DNA of 64,000 nt from Lutjanus erythropterus (lineage: Eukaryota; Chordata; Actinopteri; Lutjaniformes; Lutjanidae), in assembly GCA_020091685.1 (NCBI GenBank), contig CM034612.1, positions 24,948,158 to 25,012,157 of the forward strand, read 5' to 3'. The notes beneath the pieces were generated by a model. It had not been told where the DNA came from. It was given only the letters and a program-made list of their open reading frames with translations, and ran no database searches. Both the position numbers and the translations under genes were made by a program. Shown here piece after piece: positions 24,851 through 38,800 of this stretch. Each line of letters starts with the position of its first letter. Position 1 is the first letter of the stretch.

Positions 24851-25959
24851 CAATTCATGAAAAAGACAAAATTACACTAAGTTAAAATATTAAATTTATG
24901 GTAGGCTTCATAACGGACTGGATTTTTACACCGTGACAAAACAGAGCTCTGCTTCTTCAGAATAACCAAAACTAATTAAGCATATTTGCCTTAGTTCAGT
25001 TAATGGATGTTACTTCTTTCCAACTACTGTAAATTATCATTTTCAGTGGCAACTGCTATTTTTAATCCTATTAATATTATTAATAATATTAACTCACTTT
25101 GATGCTATTAATAATATAATAATTTGAAATATTTGAACATGTTGGCATGACCCTGATTATCCAGTATAGTAGTAATAAGGATTTCTTCTATATACATTCA
25201 TACATCAGTGCTTTGGTTGGCCCTTTTGGTGTTCCTCTCAGGAATTGTTCTTGAGAAATTTGTTAGTCTAATTGCGTATCTTCACATTCTGGTACTTCAG
25301 CGGGATTACAACAAACAATAAGTTTCTTGACTTGTAAAATGATATTTTATATTGACAAATGTCATATGTGTAATCAAACAGGATCAAAAAATGATTTTTC
25401 TCTCACCAGATTACAGTTCATATTTTGTTTTTCTGAGGGAAGGTGCCATGGTGGTCCACCAGAAGGGGAGGGATTTCGCATGTCTATTTCCTTTGGTCTA
25501 TTTCTTAGTAATGTAAATGCTTATTATGGTATTTTCTTCTCTGTGAAGCTGCTCGGCCCCATTTGGTGATTATTAACTCTTTCATGTCCCTCAGCAGTTT
25601 GTCTGTGTTTTAAAAAAAGAGCTTTTCTTTTTTCCCCCCTTTGCTCTATTTTCTGAATAAGGCTGTTCTCAGTAGAGTCTGAATGTGCTTAGCATAACAA
25701 GACCACGTCACACTTTGATCTCCCTGCTCTCCGACATTATGTATGAACGTTCCCCGAGGCTGCAGTTTACTCCCGCTTCACTCTCGCTTCTTCAGCACAT
25801 CAGCATTCATTGTGCCGGCTGATGTCTTAATGTTTCCAAATGGGCATAAGAGGAAAGAGTGGCAGAATTACTCACCAAGAAACCCGTGTCTGTGGATAAT
25901 GGTGGGAGGGGTGCGTACTTGTCAGAGCATGCACATTGACGCCTGAGTGTCTGTACGTA

Positions 25960-26110
25960 AATGGCCTACATTTATATAGCGCTTTTCTACCTTAACAGAC
26001 AAAGCGCTTTACAGTATCGCTGCTCACTCGCCTAGTCCCACTCACATTCACACACCAGTGGCAGCAGGGCTGCCATGCAACGTGCTGGACTGCCCACTCA
26101 AAGACACTTT
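25960..26110 (+). repeat. teleost interspersed repeat (TTTATATAGCGCTTTTCTAC)
   Basis: Starts AAATGGCCTACATTTATATAGCGC and continues through AAAGCGCTTTACAGT, CACATTCACACACCAGTGGC and GGCTGCCATGCAACGTG. This block is a very common dispersed sequence in fish genomes (recognised from memory, not searched). Confidence 0.75.
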
Positions 26111-26949
26111 GACACAAGGACAGGAGGAGCCAGGAACTAAACCGCCAACACTTCTGAGCCACAGAAGCCCCAGTAAATGTTATGCTACTATTCTGTGGAG
26201 CAGTTTAAATTTTAAGGACATTTTGGCTGATCCTCACTTCTTATAAGGGCACATTTAGAGTTAGGATTAGGTTTAGAATTAAGATTAAGTTTAGGATATG
26301 GTGATATAGAGAGTATGGGCTAAATATATAGTTCAATGAAACAGGTTAAGTAACAAAATACAAGCAAGTAGATAAATTATATTTGCCAGCATAAACATCT
26401 GGTAATTGATTTTTAAATTTGGAAGTCTGGAAGCACAGAGAACATGCTGGTCCAACAGGTCAGTTGAGGGTCTGAAAAAATGGTCACCTGATGACAAAAC
26501 TCCAAGAATAAATCTACTATAGGTGTATTTCCACGCAATGTACCCAGAACATTTAGTCCCAGGAACTCTGTTTAAAAGGTTAGTTCAGCCCGCTTTTACT
26601 GTGGTGTGAAGACCCACAAAGATTGGTCTGCTGACTGAGTTGAGATCACTGCAAGTAGGCTACTTAACCAATCAAAAATGTTCAGTGCTACAAACACCAC
26701 CCCAAAAGTTCCTGTACTATTGTAAAGAACAACCCCCCCCAAGCAGGGACTTTTGGGGGCAAAACAGTGGTCCCAGAGTAATTACCTTAATGGCCTTAAT
26801 TTAGATCCTGGTCCCTGTGGTGTGGAAAAGCACTGAGTTCCTCCAAAGGTTCACAGTCCCTGGGGAAAGTTCCTGCAGTGGAAACACAGCTTTTATCTCC
26901 AATACGGTCAGCCCAATACAATCAGGATTACAAAACTGAGACATCTTCA

Positions 26950-27240
26950 CTTGTTTGCTTTGTTATCTCGAGATAACAAAGTTTGTTTTCTCATGATACA
27001 GGTTAATAATTTTGTTAACTTGAGAAAACAAACTTTTCTATCTTGAGATAATGAGATAATCAACTAGTTATCTTGAGAAAACAAGCTTTGTTATTTCCAG
27101 ATAACAAAAAAATGAACCCATTATCTCCAGGAAGCAAGCTTTGTTATCTTGAAATAACATAATCAATCGTTATGATAAGAAAAGGAGCTTTTTATCTCAA
27201 ATTGCTGAAATAATTAACTTGTGATCTTAAGATAATGGCA
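26950..27240. repeat. palindromic GTTATCTCGAGATAAC array
   Basis: Begins with a perfect 24-base palindrome (26958-26981) centred on CTCGAG. About seven further half-sites of TTATCTTGAGA/TCTTGAGATAA follow in both orientations. A foldback-prone, degenerate satellite-like patch. Confidence 0.75.
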
Positions 27241-30200
27241 TGAAAAAATAATGGCAAAGTAAAGCCGTTCTTGGCTTGTATACATAATGTCGTATTTGGC
27301 TTGAACAAACAAAGGCTGTCTCCTATTAAAAGATAATGAAAGTATAACGAATATATACCAGTAAATGTAGAAAACAGTCAGGTCATATTCTGCTTTGAAG
27401 CTTTGACTTTGTATTTTAAAACATGGAAACTGTTTTCAATCATTAATTGATAAGTACATTTGCAATTTGTTTAAGCTAAGCTACTGTTGACGAAACTTAA
27501 CACTTCCTGCAGATGTTTCACATTAAAAGCATACTAGGACAGGCAGGGTTTATGCTCTTTCAGCCACGAGAAGGTAATGGATCATTTATTGTAAAGTTTC
27601 TCTTGTCAAGCAGGTACAAACTATCACTGCTTAACACCTTAATTGTTTGAGAGAAACAAACTGTTTCAGTACCAAGTCCCACTTCACTAATTGGTTTTGT
27701 CGGATCTGAAGTAATGGCTCTTTGTTGAATGCCAGCACAATGTATTTTTACAATCCTCTTCAAAGAACCAGGATTTTAGGCATGGAACGGAGAAACTTTA
27801 GATCAGGGTTAGTCGATAATATGAATATTTGTGCTTTAGTTTTAAATTAAAACACAAACTTAATTCATATCTATGAAGGAAAATGCTCCAAGAAAGGAAT
27901 AATGGGAACTATTTAAAACCAAAAGATAGGAGGAACTTTCATGTCTAAGTTTCATGAAAAGCTGTCTGTTTCGTCCAGGACTCTCCAGTTCCAGTCCTCA
28001 TTTAGATGTCTCACTTTGATGCTCTTCTGCTTCAATAGCCGTGTTATGTGTTTCCTGTTTTTTCCAAGAAAAAAAACAAAAAAAAACGTGCTGTACTATT
28101 TCTTGATTTATTTCTTGAGGCATGCTTAAAGGAGTTAATGACTTCTGCTACTCAGACAATCTGCATATGAAGAGTTTTGTTCCAAAATGAGATATGTACC
28201 GTTTGAAAAAAGGGACGCCTACACGGGCAGAATGATTGACAGCTGAAACTTGAAAGCAGACTGTGGTGGTACTTTTTAAAGATGTGTCCTTGGTAACATT
28301 TTTACTGGCTGGATCCTCCATATTTTAACAATACTGCACTGTAAAGCCCAATTTGCTACTCGACTTAAAACCTTATTGTAAACAGCATGCACACAAAACT
28401 TTCATGTGCACAGTGAATTTATTTTGAGCTGGTTCAACTTAAAAATGTATGTTAGCTGAACTTGGGTTAAATATTTAAAATCTTATTTGAGTTTTGTGAA
28501 ACCAATTGAGTTACGTGAACTCTGCTCAACAACTGTGTTGGTTCAACTGTTTGATTACAAACAAATTTGATTTTCTTTTGCTTTTTTTCAATGTCAAAAG
28601 TCTTTGTGCCAGTGCTGCAACAAAGTAGCTCCAACAGGAGCAACTGCAGCTCTAGGTGAATTTATTAACACTTTAAGTTTTCATCATATATATTTTCTTC
28701 AAACTATGATAAAACAAGGGATTCAGGAAAGTTTGAACTCACACAATGCATGCTGGGAAGTCTGCTAATATGCTGCAACTGAATTGCAAAAATAAATCTT
28801 GCTTTGAGTGATGTTTACTAAATTGACCCTTCATAAGACCTTCCCCTTTTCACTCTGTGCTCCAATGACAATGAATGACGTTGAGTGGTCAACTTTATCC
28901 TTTCCTGTTCCTTATACATAGATATGCTATGTGCTATGCTAGTATACGTTAAAAAGAAAAAAACACATTGTGGAGTAGTAATAACCACATATCTTCACAT
29001 CTTAAATTAGCAAAACACCTGCTAACAAAGCTAGTTAATCTACATAAAATATTAGCTAGTTAGCTAGCTAGTCTTGTCCTAATATTTTTTTAGTTAGCTA
29101 GCATTTTGGTAATATTAGCTGTGACCCCTTATATGTCATTGTTACAGGAAAAGGAGCAAGCTGACTAAGGTACCAAGTTTGGTCAACTGTTACTGAAGAA
29201 TAGATCAAAAAGTGGCAGGACTGGTTGGCTAGCATTTGCAAGTCTGCCAGTTCGCTAGCATTTTGTTAAAGCTAACTGTTAACTGTTACTGGAAAACAGA
29301 CCAAAAAGGGGTGGGACTTATGAAGGATCAAGTGTACAAGAAAATAATTGTAAGACTTTGTAAAAACACAGTTCATTAGTTTAGTCAACTATCAAAATGT
29401 ATGCTAACTGTACAGTGTACATGTCGTTAATTGGTCTTTAAAGCTACTACAAGGAGATTTTAACTGATTATAAAAGTTTCAATTTAATACTGATGCCTCT
29501 ACATGACCTAAATAAGCTAATCAGCAAATCCTGCTGACTTAACATACAAAAAATATATATCAAGGTCACACGGGATGAGTGTTTGTGTCAAGTCAGCATA
29601 CAAGTTTTTGCAGTCATGTATGGATTGGGGTTTACGGATGGTTATTAACTTAAGGTCTTTTTTTCAAATGGACATATAGCATTTTGGAATTAAAGTGTTC
29701 ATATGGTATTGTATTTTGCCATTGTTGTTGGGGACTTTTACATTTTTTAAACTGTAAAACAAGAAAATGACGACCCAACAGCTGCAAAAAGTGACTGTGT
29801 TGCTCCTGGAGACAACTCTAAAAATGTAAAGTACCTTTCTTTCTTAAGGATTCTGCTGGTTCTGAGAGATTATTCACCGATTGAATAAAACCTTATCTGT
29901 GACCAGTGGATCATGCTTGCTTATTTCTATCCTTTTGTCTCTCGTCTCCTTTATTTCTTGTTCTAGAGAAAAAAAAATTAGAGGTGGCGAGGAAACTTTT
30001 TCCCGTCCTGGTTCTTTCCCTTTTGTTCCAATCAAAGGTATCTGTGTCTCGTATCAATTATAGAGCCCAGAGCAGCGAGTTAATTTCCAGTAGCTAAACC
30101 CTCACCGCTCCGTCTCTGTCTCCCATTTTGTTCCGCAGGTCTTCCACACCTCTGCACATTCTAATGAGAACCCTCGTTCAAATAATTACATTAGTAATCC

Positions 30201-30287
30201 CAGGGGAGACCGGGTAATTTATTCGCAGACGGCTTTTTACTTTGCCATTAATACAACTGGCTTTCATATACTCTTGTCTTCCTCCAG

Positions 30288-30312
30288 CTCCCTCCCTCCC
30301 TCCCTCCCTCTT
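30288..30312. repeat. (CTCC)n microsatellite
   Basis: CTCC repeated about six times, followed by CTTTTTTCTC. Confidence 0.8.
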
Positions 30313-31059
30313 TTTTCTCACTCTGCCTCTCCAACCACAGCACTGAGCTCTTTTTCTCAGTTCTGATCATCCCTTTTCCATTTCCATCTGCTCGTCCCTC
30401 TCTTTGCTTCCTCAGATAATGATTCCCAGCTCTCTGCACTTTTCTCTCCTCTCTCAGAGCTGCTATGAATCTTTGCTGCCGTAGCATTTCCTTTGAATGA
30501 ATGAATGAATGACAGACGTCCCCTCTATCTCCTCGTCATCCATCTCCCTTCACACTCCCCATCTGAACAAAAGATGCCCCCCCATTCTTCCTGTCGTCTG
30601 CATCATGTAAAAGGCACTTTATTTCATTGGCTTTGGAGCACAAATCAGAGTCACAGTCAGGCAAGTGAAAAAGACTAATTGTTTATCAATCTCTCCCTGC
30701 TAATCTTAGTTTTCTCATGTTTTTCAGTTATCAATGCCTTATTTATCATACTGGTCGCAGATCAAATTTAAAATGCTAACATTAGAATGTCAGGGCCAGA
30801 TTAACCCACTAAATGGCCCTGGGGCAAAAATGAGCTGTAGCGTGTACTCTCACTTTAATTAATGATAATTTTGCACACATATTTATTATTAATGAATATG
30901 CACCATGTAGGTATAATATTAACAGATGTATTAAAGTTATTAAAAGTTGTCTTTGACACAGGGCCTCTACAAAACAGCCAAGTATCACAGCAGTTTGTGA
31001 AACAGTCACAAAGTGTAATCTACAGATTCATGTATTTGATGACGAATTGTCAATATTTT

Positions 31060-31400
31060 TCGTGAAAGTCAGCAAGACTTTCAAAGTAATACCATATGCT
31101 CTTTATGCTTCAGATGAAAGTAATATTAAGAGCGAGACAGTCCACATTTGGAGGAGGACAGAATGGATGGGTGGGTCAAATGCAGGACTTTCACACAGGA
31201 GACTGGGGTTTGGTTACTGTGTGAGCGACTGTTAGCTTCAGTTGTTTTACAGAAGTAGTTATATCAATCAAAACCACAATGTTTTCCTAAAAGTAACCGA
31301 ACACTTTCTGTGCCTAAACATATGCAAGACTTTTATTTTGAAAGTGTAACCAGATGTTGCATATTTACTATTGCTAACTTGACTGCAGAATACAGAAGGG
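31060..31400. repeat. interspersed repeat (GGATGGGTGGGTCAAATGCA type)
   Basis: Shares GGAGGA...GGATGG.TGGGTCAAA, GGACTTTCA..CAGGAGACTGGGGTT and the downstream CAGATGTTGCATATTTACTATTGCTAACTTGA-like end with 53600-53940. Shorter pieces lie near 18300-18345 and 545-620. Copy number in this window supports the call; the family is unnamed here. Confidence 0.65.
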
Positions 31401-32768
31401 TATTAAAATCAGACAGAGCCCCTACTCTCTCTGCAGGCACTGAATCAGGATGAATGAGACTGACTGATGTCTGTCTTCTTCATCATTTCTGAATCTGAAC
31501 TTAATTGAAATTTTAGATTTGTTTCCATATATATTATAGATACATACATAATATTTTTTTAAAGAATTACATAGTAATGTAAAAGTACAAATAAGAGTAC
31601 TGTTTAAGTGCCAGACCAATTAGCAGTATCAGCAAGAGTAGTAGTATCGATAAAATCTAAACGATACCCATCCATCCCTACCACAGAATGGAACGACGGT
31701 GGATAATTTGTTTGAAAGTTGTGCTGTGTGTCACAAAAAAGATTTCAGTCTATGTTCACAAATCTAATACAACAAATTTCGCAACCATATCAAGAACTGC
31801 CGTGAGACTATTTGATATATGCCGGCCAGAATCACTGCTGCTTGTGGTCTGAAGTGTGCTCTGTTGCTAGCCTGATTCCAGACCTCTGAATAGATCTTGC
31901 GCTGTGCCTACTGACAGCCATTTCCACCGTTTAGGGAAACAATTGATTAATTCAGAACTTAACAAGCAGGAAAAAGAGTGGGTCCATCAACTTACTACAC
32001 AGCTAGCTAGTTATGTCCATGAAAAGTAGCGACAGAAAAAAGGCAAGTATGGAAGAGTTCAACAGAAGTGCACAGGCTGTTGCAGTGTAAGTTGACTTGC
32101 AGACCCTTGACTTCAAACTGACCTTTAAAAAACAACAGAAGTCTCACAATAGCACAAACAAACTAACCAATTGAGGACGCGGTATTCCAGCGACTTCCAT
32201 GTTCTGCGAGGTTAAAAAAAACATTTTGCAAAGGGCGTCTGGTGGCTTTGGAGAAAGTGATACTTTGGCTTATAATGCTGCTTATACTTTGGAAAAAGCT
32301 GTCTGATGGCAAGGTAAGGTGGTGAAAATATAGAAAGTATCACCTACACGGTTTTTTGCAGCTTCATCAAATCAGACGTGCTACAAACCTATTTACCACC
32401 TGGACCTCCACACCCTTACTTTACACCTGACTATTTAAAGGAATACTATTTTCTGTGTTGGCATTGTACTAATTCTGAGGTGATGAATCTCCAAAATTGA
32501 CATAATTACTAAAGACACTGATCTGATCAGGGCTGGTGTTTCGTAATAAGTATATCTCATTTCAAAAAAAGACTGAGTTTTTCAGGGGAATTAAGATTGG
32601 GTAAGAATGCTACTTTTAGGTACCATGTTCACCACTTGCAATTAGTCAAACAAAGTAACAGACAAACACTAAACCTGGGGCCCCTGAGTGTGCGAAGCTT
32701 CGGGGCAGTTGGCTCATTCTGCCCAGTCCCACTCAGCTGAGCTTTCTGCAGCAGAATCTGAATGAAGG

Positions 32769-32891
32769 TCAGTGAAGAAACGCCCAGAGGAAGTTGTTGT
32801 AGCAAATCTTCCCCGTGGTGTTGGCATCAAAATAAGAGCTGAGGTGGAAGAATTCCTCCTCTGACAGATTCACGCTGAAGAGGCGCAGCAC
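32769..32891 (-). CDS. efcab6: efcab6 terminal coding exon (residues 955-994)
   Basis: Acceptor TTGCAG at 32894-32892; TGA at 32771-32769. Encodes VLRLFSVNLSEEEFFHLSSY then FDANTTGKICYNNFLWAFLH. The final EF-hand loop, DANTTGKICYNN, keeps Asp-1, Asn-3, Gly-6 and Ile-8 but has Asn at 12. I saw no AATAAA on the - strand in roughly the first 1 kb downstream, so the poly(A) site is unplaced. Confidence 0.92.
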   Translation of the reverse strand: MLRLFSVNLSEEEFFHLSSYFDANTTGKICYNNFLWAFLH

Positions 32892-35800
32892 CTGCAAGGC
32901 AACAACAGCAGAAGTTGGAGTACGTACAATGTGTGAGCACATGTATGTGTGTGTGTGTGTGTGTCCTTGTGCATTAGGTGAGGGTTTAGAAGATGTCATC
33001 TCTAACCAGGTTGCTAATTGTTTCTATCGATTAGCTTGTCTTCAGTCAATTGTGCAGCAGGTAAATGGCAGGGACAATAGAACAGGAGTGTCAGCTGCTG
33101 TTCTCCTGGGCCAAAATGTCACCGCGGTCTTGTTTCAACCTTCAGCTTAATTGAACAATTAAAATTACTGATTGGCTGTCAAGTGAACAGGTGCGTGTGT
33201 GTGTCTGTGAGTGTGTGTGCATGGATTTCCAGTCACTCTCCATCATTCTCCTTCAGACATTTTGATAAAAGAGACACGTGGAGCTCAAACAGTGGCATCA
33301 ATAATTCATAAAGAAGCAGTTAATCGCAGAGTGACGTCGCTCGGATGCAGCAGAACAGGTGGAGCTCTGCAGGGTGGCGTGCTGTTGGTGACCTCGCCAG
33401 TGGTCATTTCCTTGACTAATAATTTTTGTCAACATTTTTTCACTGCCAAAAAAAGGCTATGCCTACTTACCGTTTGATATATGATGGAAAGAAAGAAGCA
33501 GAAATATAGAATATTTAATGTTAAATCTATAACATGTAACACTCCTGCATTAAAATGTCTTGAAATGCTACATGTTAAATAATTTGTTAAGTTGTGTACT
33601 TACATTATCCCAAATGTTTCCAACAGTATTCAGCTAGTATTCAGAACTCCATAATTTATTGAAGGTAATGATGCATGACCTGCTAGCTGTTGCTGGCTAG
33701 TTGCTATAACTTTCATGAAAACCCAGAATAAGTTGGCGAATGTGACTAAACATAATGTGAATACAACGTTAATACACCTGGTCCATGAACATGATTTCTG
33801 CCATAGCAGATTTTCATCAGCTATGGTGGTTGTTTAAAGGTGAAGATAACAGTTTTGGTTATTGTCCCCTAGTGGCAGAACTTACATACTGTACTGTAGG
33901 TTTGATGTTAAAGGGACAGCTCACCCCAAAATCAAACATACCTATTTTTCTATACCTATTTTTCTATTTTTATACCTACTGCACGTTTCCAAATATCATG
34001 ACTCAAAATAATCTACAGACTTCGTTGTGAGCAGTTTCATGTAGGAACTGCTACTAGAACTTCTAGTAAAAATTAAAGTCGTTCTGGTAGATTTTACTGC
34101 AGAAAAAAGTTCCTACACTGGTTTTGAAATTTTCAGTTTTTTTGTTTGTTTGTTTTTTTGGCACCACAAGCCAAGTGCCATCTAGTTCCAAGGCATAGTT
34201 GACACCTCCAAAACTCTGGAACTCGAACCAAAACTATCTAGATGGATAAACAGCACTACAGACCAGGGGAACAACATATATTTTTTTGTTTTTGGGATGA
34301 ACTGTCCCTTTAATAAAAGGTAAATAGATGTCTTCAGTTGAGTTCGGAAATTCTAGATAAATATTTAAATAACATCTTAGACTTTAACTAAATCTGATAG
34401 ATTCAGTCAACTAAAACTGTATATTTAGTTGAGTAAAACTAAAACAATTCAGACTAAAATGTGACTAAAACTAAACAACATTCTAGTCTAAAGACTATGA
34501 CTTAAACTGAATCAAAAGTTGCTGAAAACATTATCACTGGACCTCACCTTCCTGAAGTCCTGCACGGAGACGACTCCAGAGCGGGCGCGGTCAGACGACA
34601 GGAAGCAGCGTCTGATGGAAGTCCAGGAGGTGCGAATAGCATCGTAGAGCCTCAGCATGACCTCCACACAGTGTTTGCTCAGAACGCCCTGGATGGCCTG
34701 AACCAGATCCCATCAGGCCACAGTGCACACGGCCCAAACAGGAAGACATGAAGAAGAAGAAGAAAGAAAACGACAAGTGTAGGTGAGAGCCCCCACATTA
34801 TCGGTAATATTTCACTTCTTCACAAGCTGAGACCAGAACAAACAAAGTGTTTTTTGTTCTGTGATCAGATAAAGAGGTTTTGTCTGTGAACTCGTCTACA
34901 GACACACCATCGAATCGGTTACCATGCAGGGGGTCTTTGCAATTTTACACAGATGGTGGGTTCGGCTGAAACAATGCAGGTCTTTGTGATTCCAAAGTTG
35001 AGTTTGGAAGGTTGCAGCTCGTGGGTTGCCAGATTAGGCCCTCACCCACACGCTCGGTTGAAGCTTGGGGCTCGGCTTAGTTGCTCAGCGGGGGTCCTTT
35101 TAGAACGTGCCCACCCGTGTGTCATTGTTCAAAGCTTCGTATACACCTCACCATGCCAAAAAAAAAAGCACTGCAAATCACCAAACTTGCCCAATTCGCT
35201 TGTCATGGCAGGCGATAGTCGAGAGCCTGAGGGTGGGAGGTCCCCGCTGAGTTTACACAATCTGGCAACCCGCCGTCGCACATCACCGCCCCCTCACATT
35301 CCAGAGCCGCCCCACTCTCCACTTTACTGTAACCCAATTTAAACTTGCAGCCAATAAAACGACTATAGATCAGACCTTAAGCAGAGGAGGACTACAGAGT
35401 TAATGTGAAATGTGCTAATGTGCTGCTCAGCGTGGGTATGTGTAGCTCAAAGTACATCCTCTGTGTCCCAATTTCACGCTGAACTCCAACTGTGATGACT
35501 GCACATGCTGGATACATGAGAGGAAAGTCGATTTTCAAATGCTAACATGCAGACTGAAGTCAGTAACTGATTTACATGCGTGTCACCGTTAACAAAACGC
35601 ACACACGTTTGCAGGTGGCCATTTTGAAACTTGCATGTGCCCCAGGGTGGGAATTGTCTTTGGCAGATGGTTCTTATAACTGTGTGTGCTGTGCTCTGTG
35701 TTTTACTGTAGGCTAGATCAACATGTGCAGTACTCTGGTTAACTTCCCTGTGCCCGCCTAGAGCCATATAGACACAATTAAGCTCCGCCCCTACTGGCGG

Positions 35801-38800
35801 GGAAAACAGTTCATGGGTCTCCTTTGAGTTTGCATTGCGTGAAGGTGCCTCTTGTGAATTTTAGTCCACTAGCAACGGTCGTATGCCTCCAACAGCCAGT
35901 CAAGTTGCACCTTATGTTCATGTCTGTAATATAATTAATGCAGTGAAGACTTTGAAGGAATTCACCACTTCAGTTTAAAAATGTGTTAATAACATTCAAA
36001 CTCTAAGACTGACAATTCATACTGATAACATAAGTGTAAAAATGTGCTGTTAGAATCATCTTTTAAACTATGTTCTTTATGAAAATGTTGGCCCTTTAAA
36101 GTTGTATCCCAGGTTTCCATCAACTCTGAGTTTTACAAAAAGAGCAATAATCCTGATAAACTTTCTATTTTTGACAAAGTCATTAAGTAATAAAGCTATC
36201 AGATGTGTGTCAACCATAACATGTCAACTCTATAGCCCTTTTAAATAAGAATTATGGTTTAAAAATGTGTATTTTGATTAACATTAAGAGAACGCTGAGA
36301 CACTTTAAAAAAAATAAAATGGCTGCTCACTACAACAATGCTGTGAAAAGATGTAGCATTTTGTCAACTCAGTAACACATTAACTCTGTCAGTTGACATT
36401 TAACCTTTTGAATATAAAATGTCATCAACTCATCATTTTATCCTATTAGATATTTGTGTGAAATTTAGTCATAATTAGTGTATGGCTTCTTGATTTAAGG
36501 CCAAAATGTGTTCTGTGAGGTCCCTGACCTTGTAGGTATAAAACAAAAGCAGATTCTGCAGAGGCACCAGTTCATCCTTAACTACCAAAACTGAAGAAAT
36601 ACCTGGTCCTCCTGAGATATCACACTCACAAGAATGGGATGGACATGAGGTCACAGTGACCTTGACCTTGACCTCCAAAATATGATCAGTTCATTCTTGA
36701 GTACAAGTGAACATTTGAGCTAAGTTTGAAAAAATTCTGTCAAGGAGTTCTTGAGATAAATATGAATGGGACATATGTACGTAGGTCCAGACAGACAGAT
36801 GGACAACCTAAAACATAACGCTGTCACAAGCGCGGAAGCATAACAACAGAAAAATGTCTTAATAGCTAATGTGTGCTGGGATATATGTCCAACAGGGTTA
36901 AGAATACAGAACTAAGTCTGAGAATGCTTCAATTTCCAGGTCCCATAATTTCATAGTAAATAGGTGGTAATTACCAAATAATATTTTTGAAATTTCTTAG
37001 AAATTACCTCCAAATTAATGCCAACTTTGATTAATTATGTGATAATTAGCAAGTGCCATTTTCACAGTGGGTGGTAATTATGGAGTAACATAGTTGAAAT
37101 TACCAACAAATTTCATGGCAAGTATGTGATATTTTACAAGTGTCATTTCAATGAGTCATGAGTCAATGAGTCACATACTTACCATGAAATCTGGGGTAAT
37201 TTCTGGGTAAATTCTTAGAAATTTCAAATATGTTGCTTTGTAATTACCATTCACTACATGAAAACGATAATTATCACATAATTAGCCATGAAATTTGTGG
37301 GTAATTTTTAAGCAATTTCAAATATATCACTTGGTAATTACCAACTATATACCTATACTGGCCCCTTTGGTTGTATTATAAAGAATGAAGAGCAGTGCAT
37401 CTTGAATCTAACGTAACTGATGGTGTCTTTTGTAATTTCTAAACTGTTCAGTGTGCTACAGCTGCCTAGCTAATTAGCTTGCAGTTAGGGGTACACTTTC
37501 CCTGGTGAAGGTTTGTTTGGTAGCTCATTCAGGAAGTAAAGGTGCAACATAAAACATGACCGTCCTTGTAAACACGGAGATACTGGCTGGAAAGCTAATA
37601 TGAACTGCAGCAAAGTTGGTGTGTCTTGTCTGTTTTTGTGTGTCGTTCACCAATGACCTGTAATGACAGCTATTACTACACAACAGGCCTGTTTCACAGC
37701 AGATATTTTCACTTGTCATAGAGGGAAGAACACCTGTAGGTGTTATTGATAACATTAACTATGACTCTGATCAATTGGCTCAATCAATGGAATTCATCCA
37801 TCAGTATTTTATTAGTTACACCTGTGCTGTTCCTGCTGTGACATGTCTTCATTGAAAAAGGCCTATTAAGATTACAATAAAATATTTATTGCACCAATAT
37901 TACATTATTAGAACTTATTTTCAGGTGTAATGTTACGTCACACTGTACAATATTTAACATTTCTTATTTTTTATTTCACCGTGCAATATTCAAGACTTCA
38001 ACCAGGTGTACTGTCATTCAGCGTGCATTATCAAGCTCAATGTGCAGTAATCAATAATCAGGTGTATTATCATCATTCTATGTTCAGTATGAAGAGTCCC
38101 TCCATGTAATGGTGTAAATTCAACTGACTCTCCTTATGTTGTATATACTGCTCCTATTTTTATATTTCCCCTGTTTATAGTGTTCTTATTTTTGTTTTTT
38201 ATGATTCCTTTGTTTTAAGTGTTCATTTTTTTATTTCCTCCTGCTCATATTTTTATATTTTATTTTTTATATTTTTTATTGATGCTTCTTTATATTTATG
38301 TTACGCACTTTGCTGCTGTAACACAGTAAATTTCCCTGTTGTGGGACTAATAAAGGAGCATCTTATCTTCACTGGATATATATATAATAGGAGTGGGAGA
38401 AATAATCGATTCTTAGATGCATTGTGAATCTTTCTTGAAAGATTGTGAGTTGGTCCAGAAAAGTCCATATCAGAAATTTAACACCCAATTCTCAACATTA
38501 TAATCGCCTTTAACAATTTTGTAAAAACAGGCTATATGGTCTTATGACTGAATCAATCGGCTGTTTCAACTACAGGGACATAAATGTGCATTTTGGCCTC
38601 CAAAGGTGAAGAGAAATGGAACCTGGACGAGAACCACACTGTAAGCAAATTGTGACAACTAAACTAATTATGGATCACTACAAATACACAATATTTTTTA
38701 AGTAGCAAGTAGTCACAGTGTGATGCAAAAAATCATGTACAGAAATAAAGTTTGATGCATCAAGAAGCACAAATAATCATTTTATAATTGCATCATAGCT

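Larger units (their letters stand above)
22701..32768. other. intergenic region between convergent mpped1 and efcab6
   Basis: Ten kb without a supportable gene. After the mpped1 3' UTR it holds a teleost repeat at 25960-26110, a GATAAC palindromic array at 26950-27240, AT-rich sequence, a TAGCTAGTTAGCTAGC patch near 29050, a conserved-looking block near 30030-30250, a CTCC run near 30288-30312, and repeat fragments at 31060-31400 and 31970-32360. Confidence 0.7.

Noticed and set aside
34591..34776. 61-codon ORF on the - strand over the penultimate efcab6 exon
   Set aside because: Wrong frame: the EF-hand reading (AIQGVLSKHCVEV...) uses a different frame with clean splice sites.
34953..35342. 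129-codon ORF on the + strand
   Set aside because: It covers a pair of inverted GGGTTGCCAGATT repeats; no domain and antisense to efcab6.
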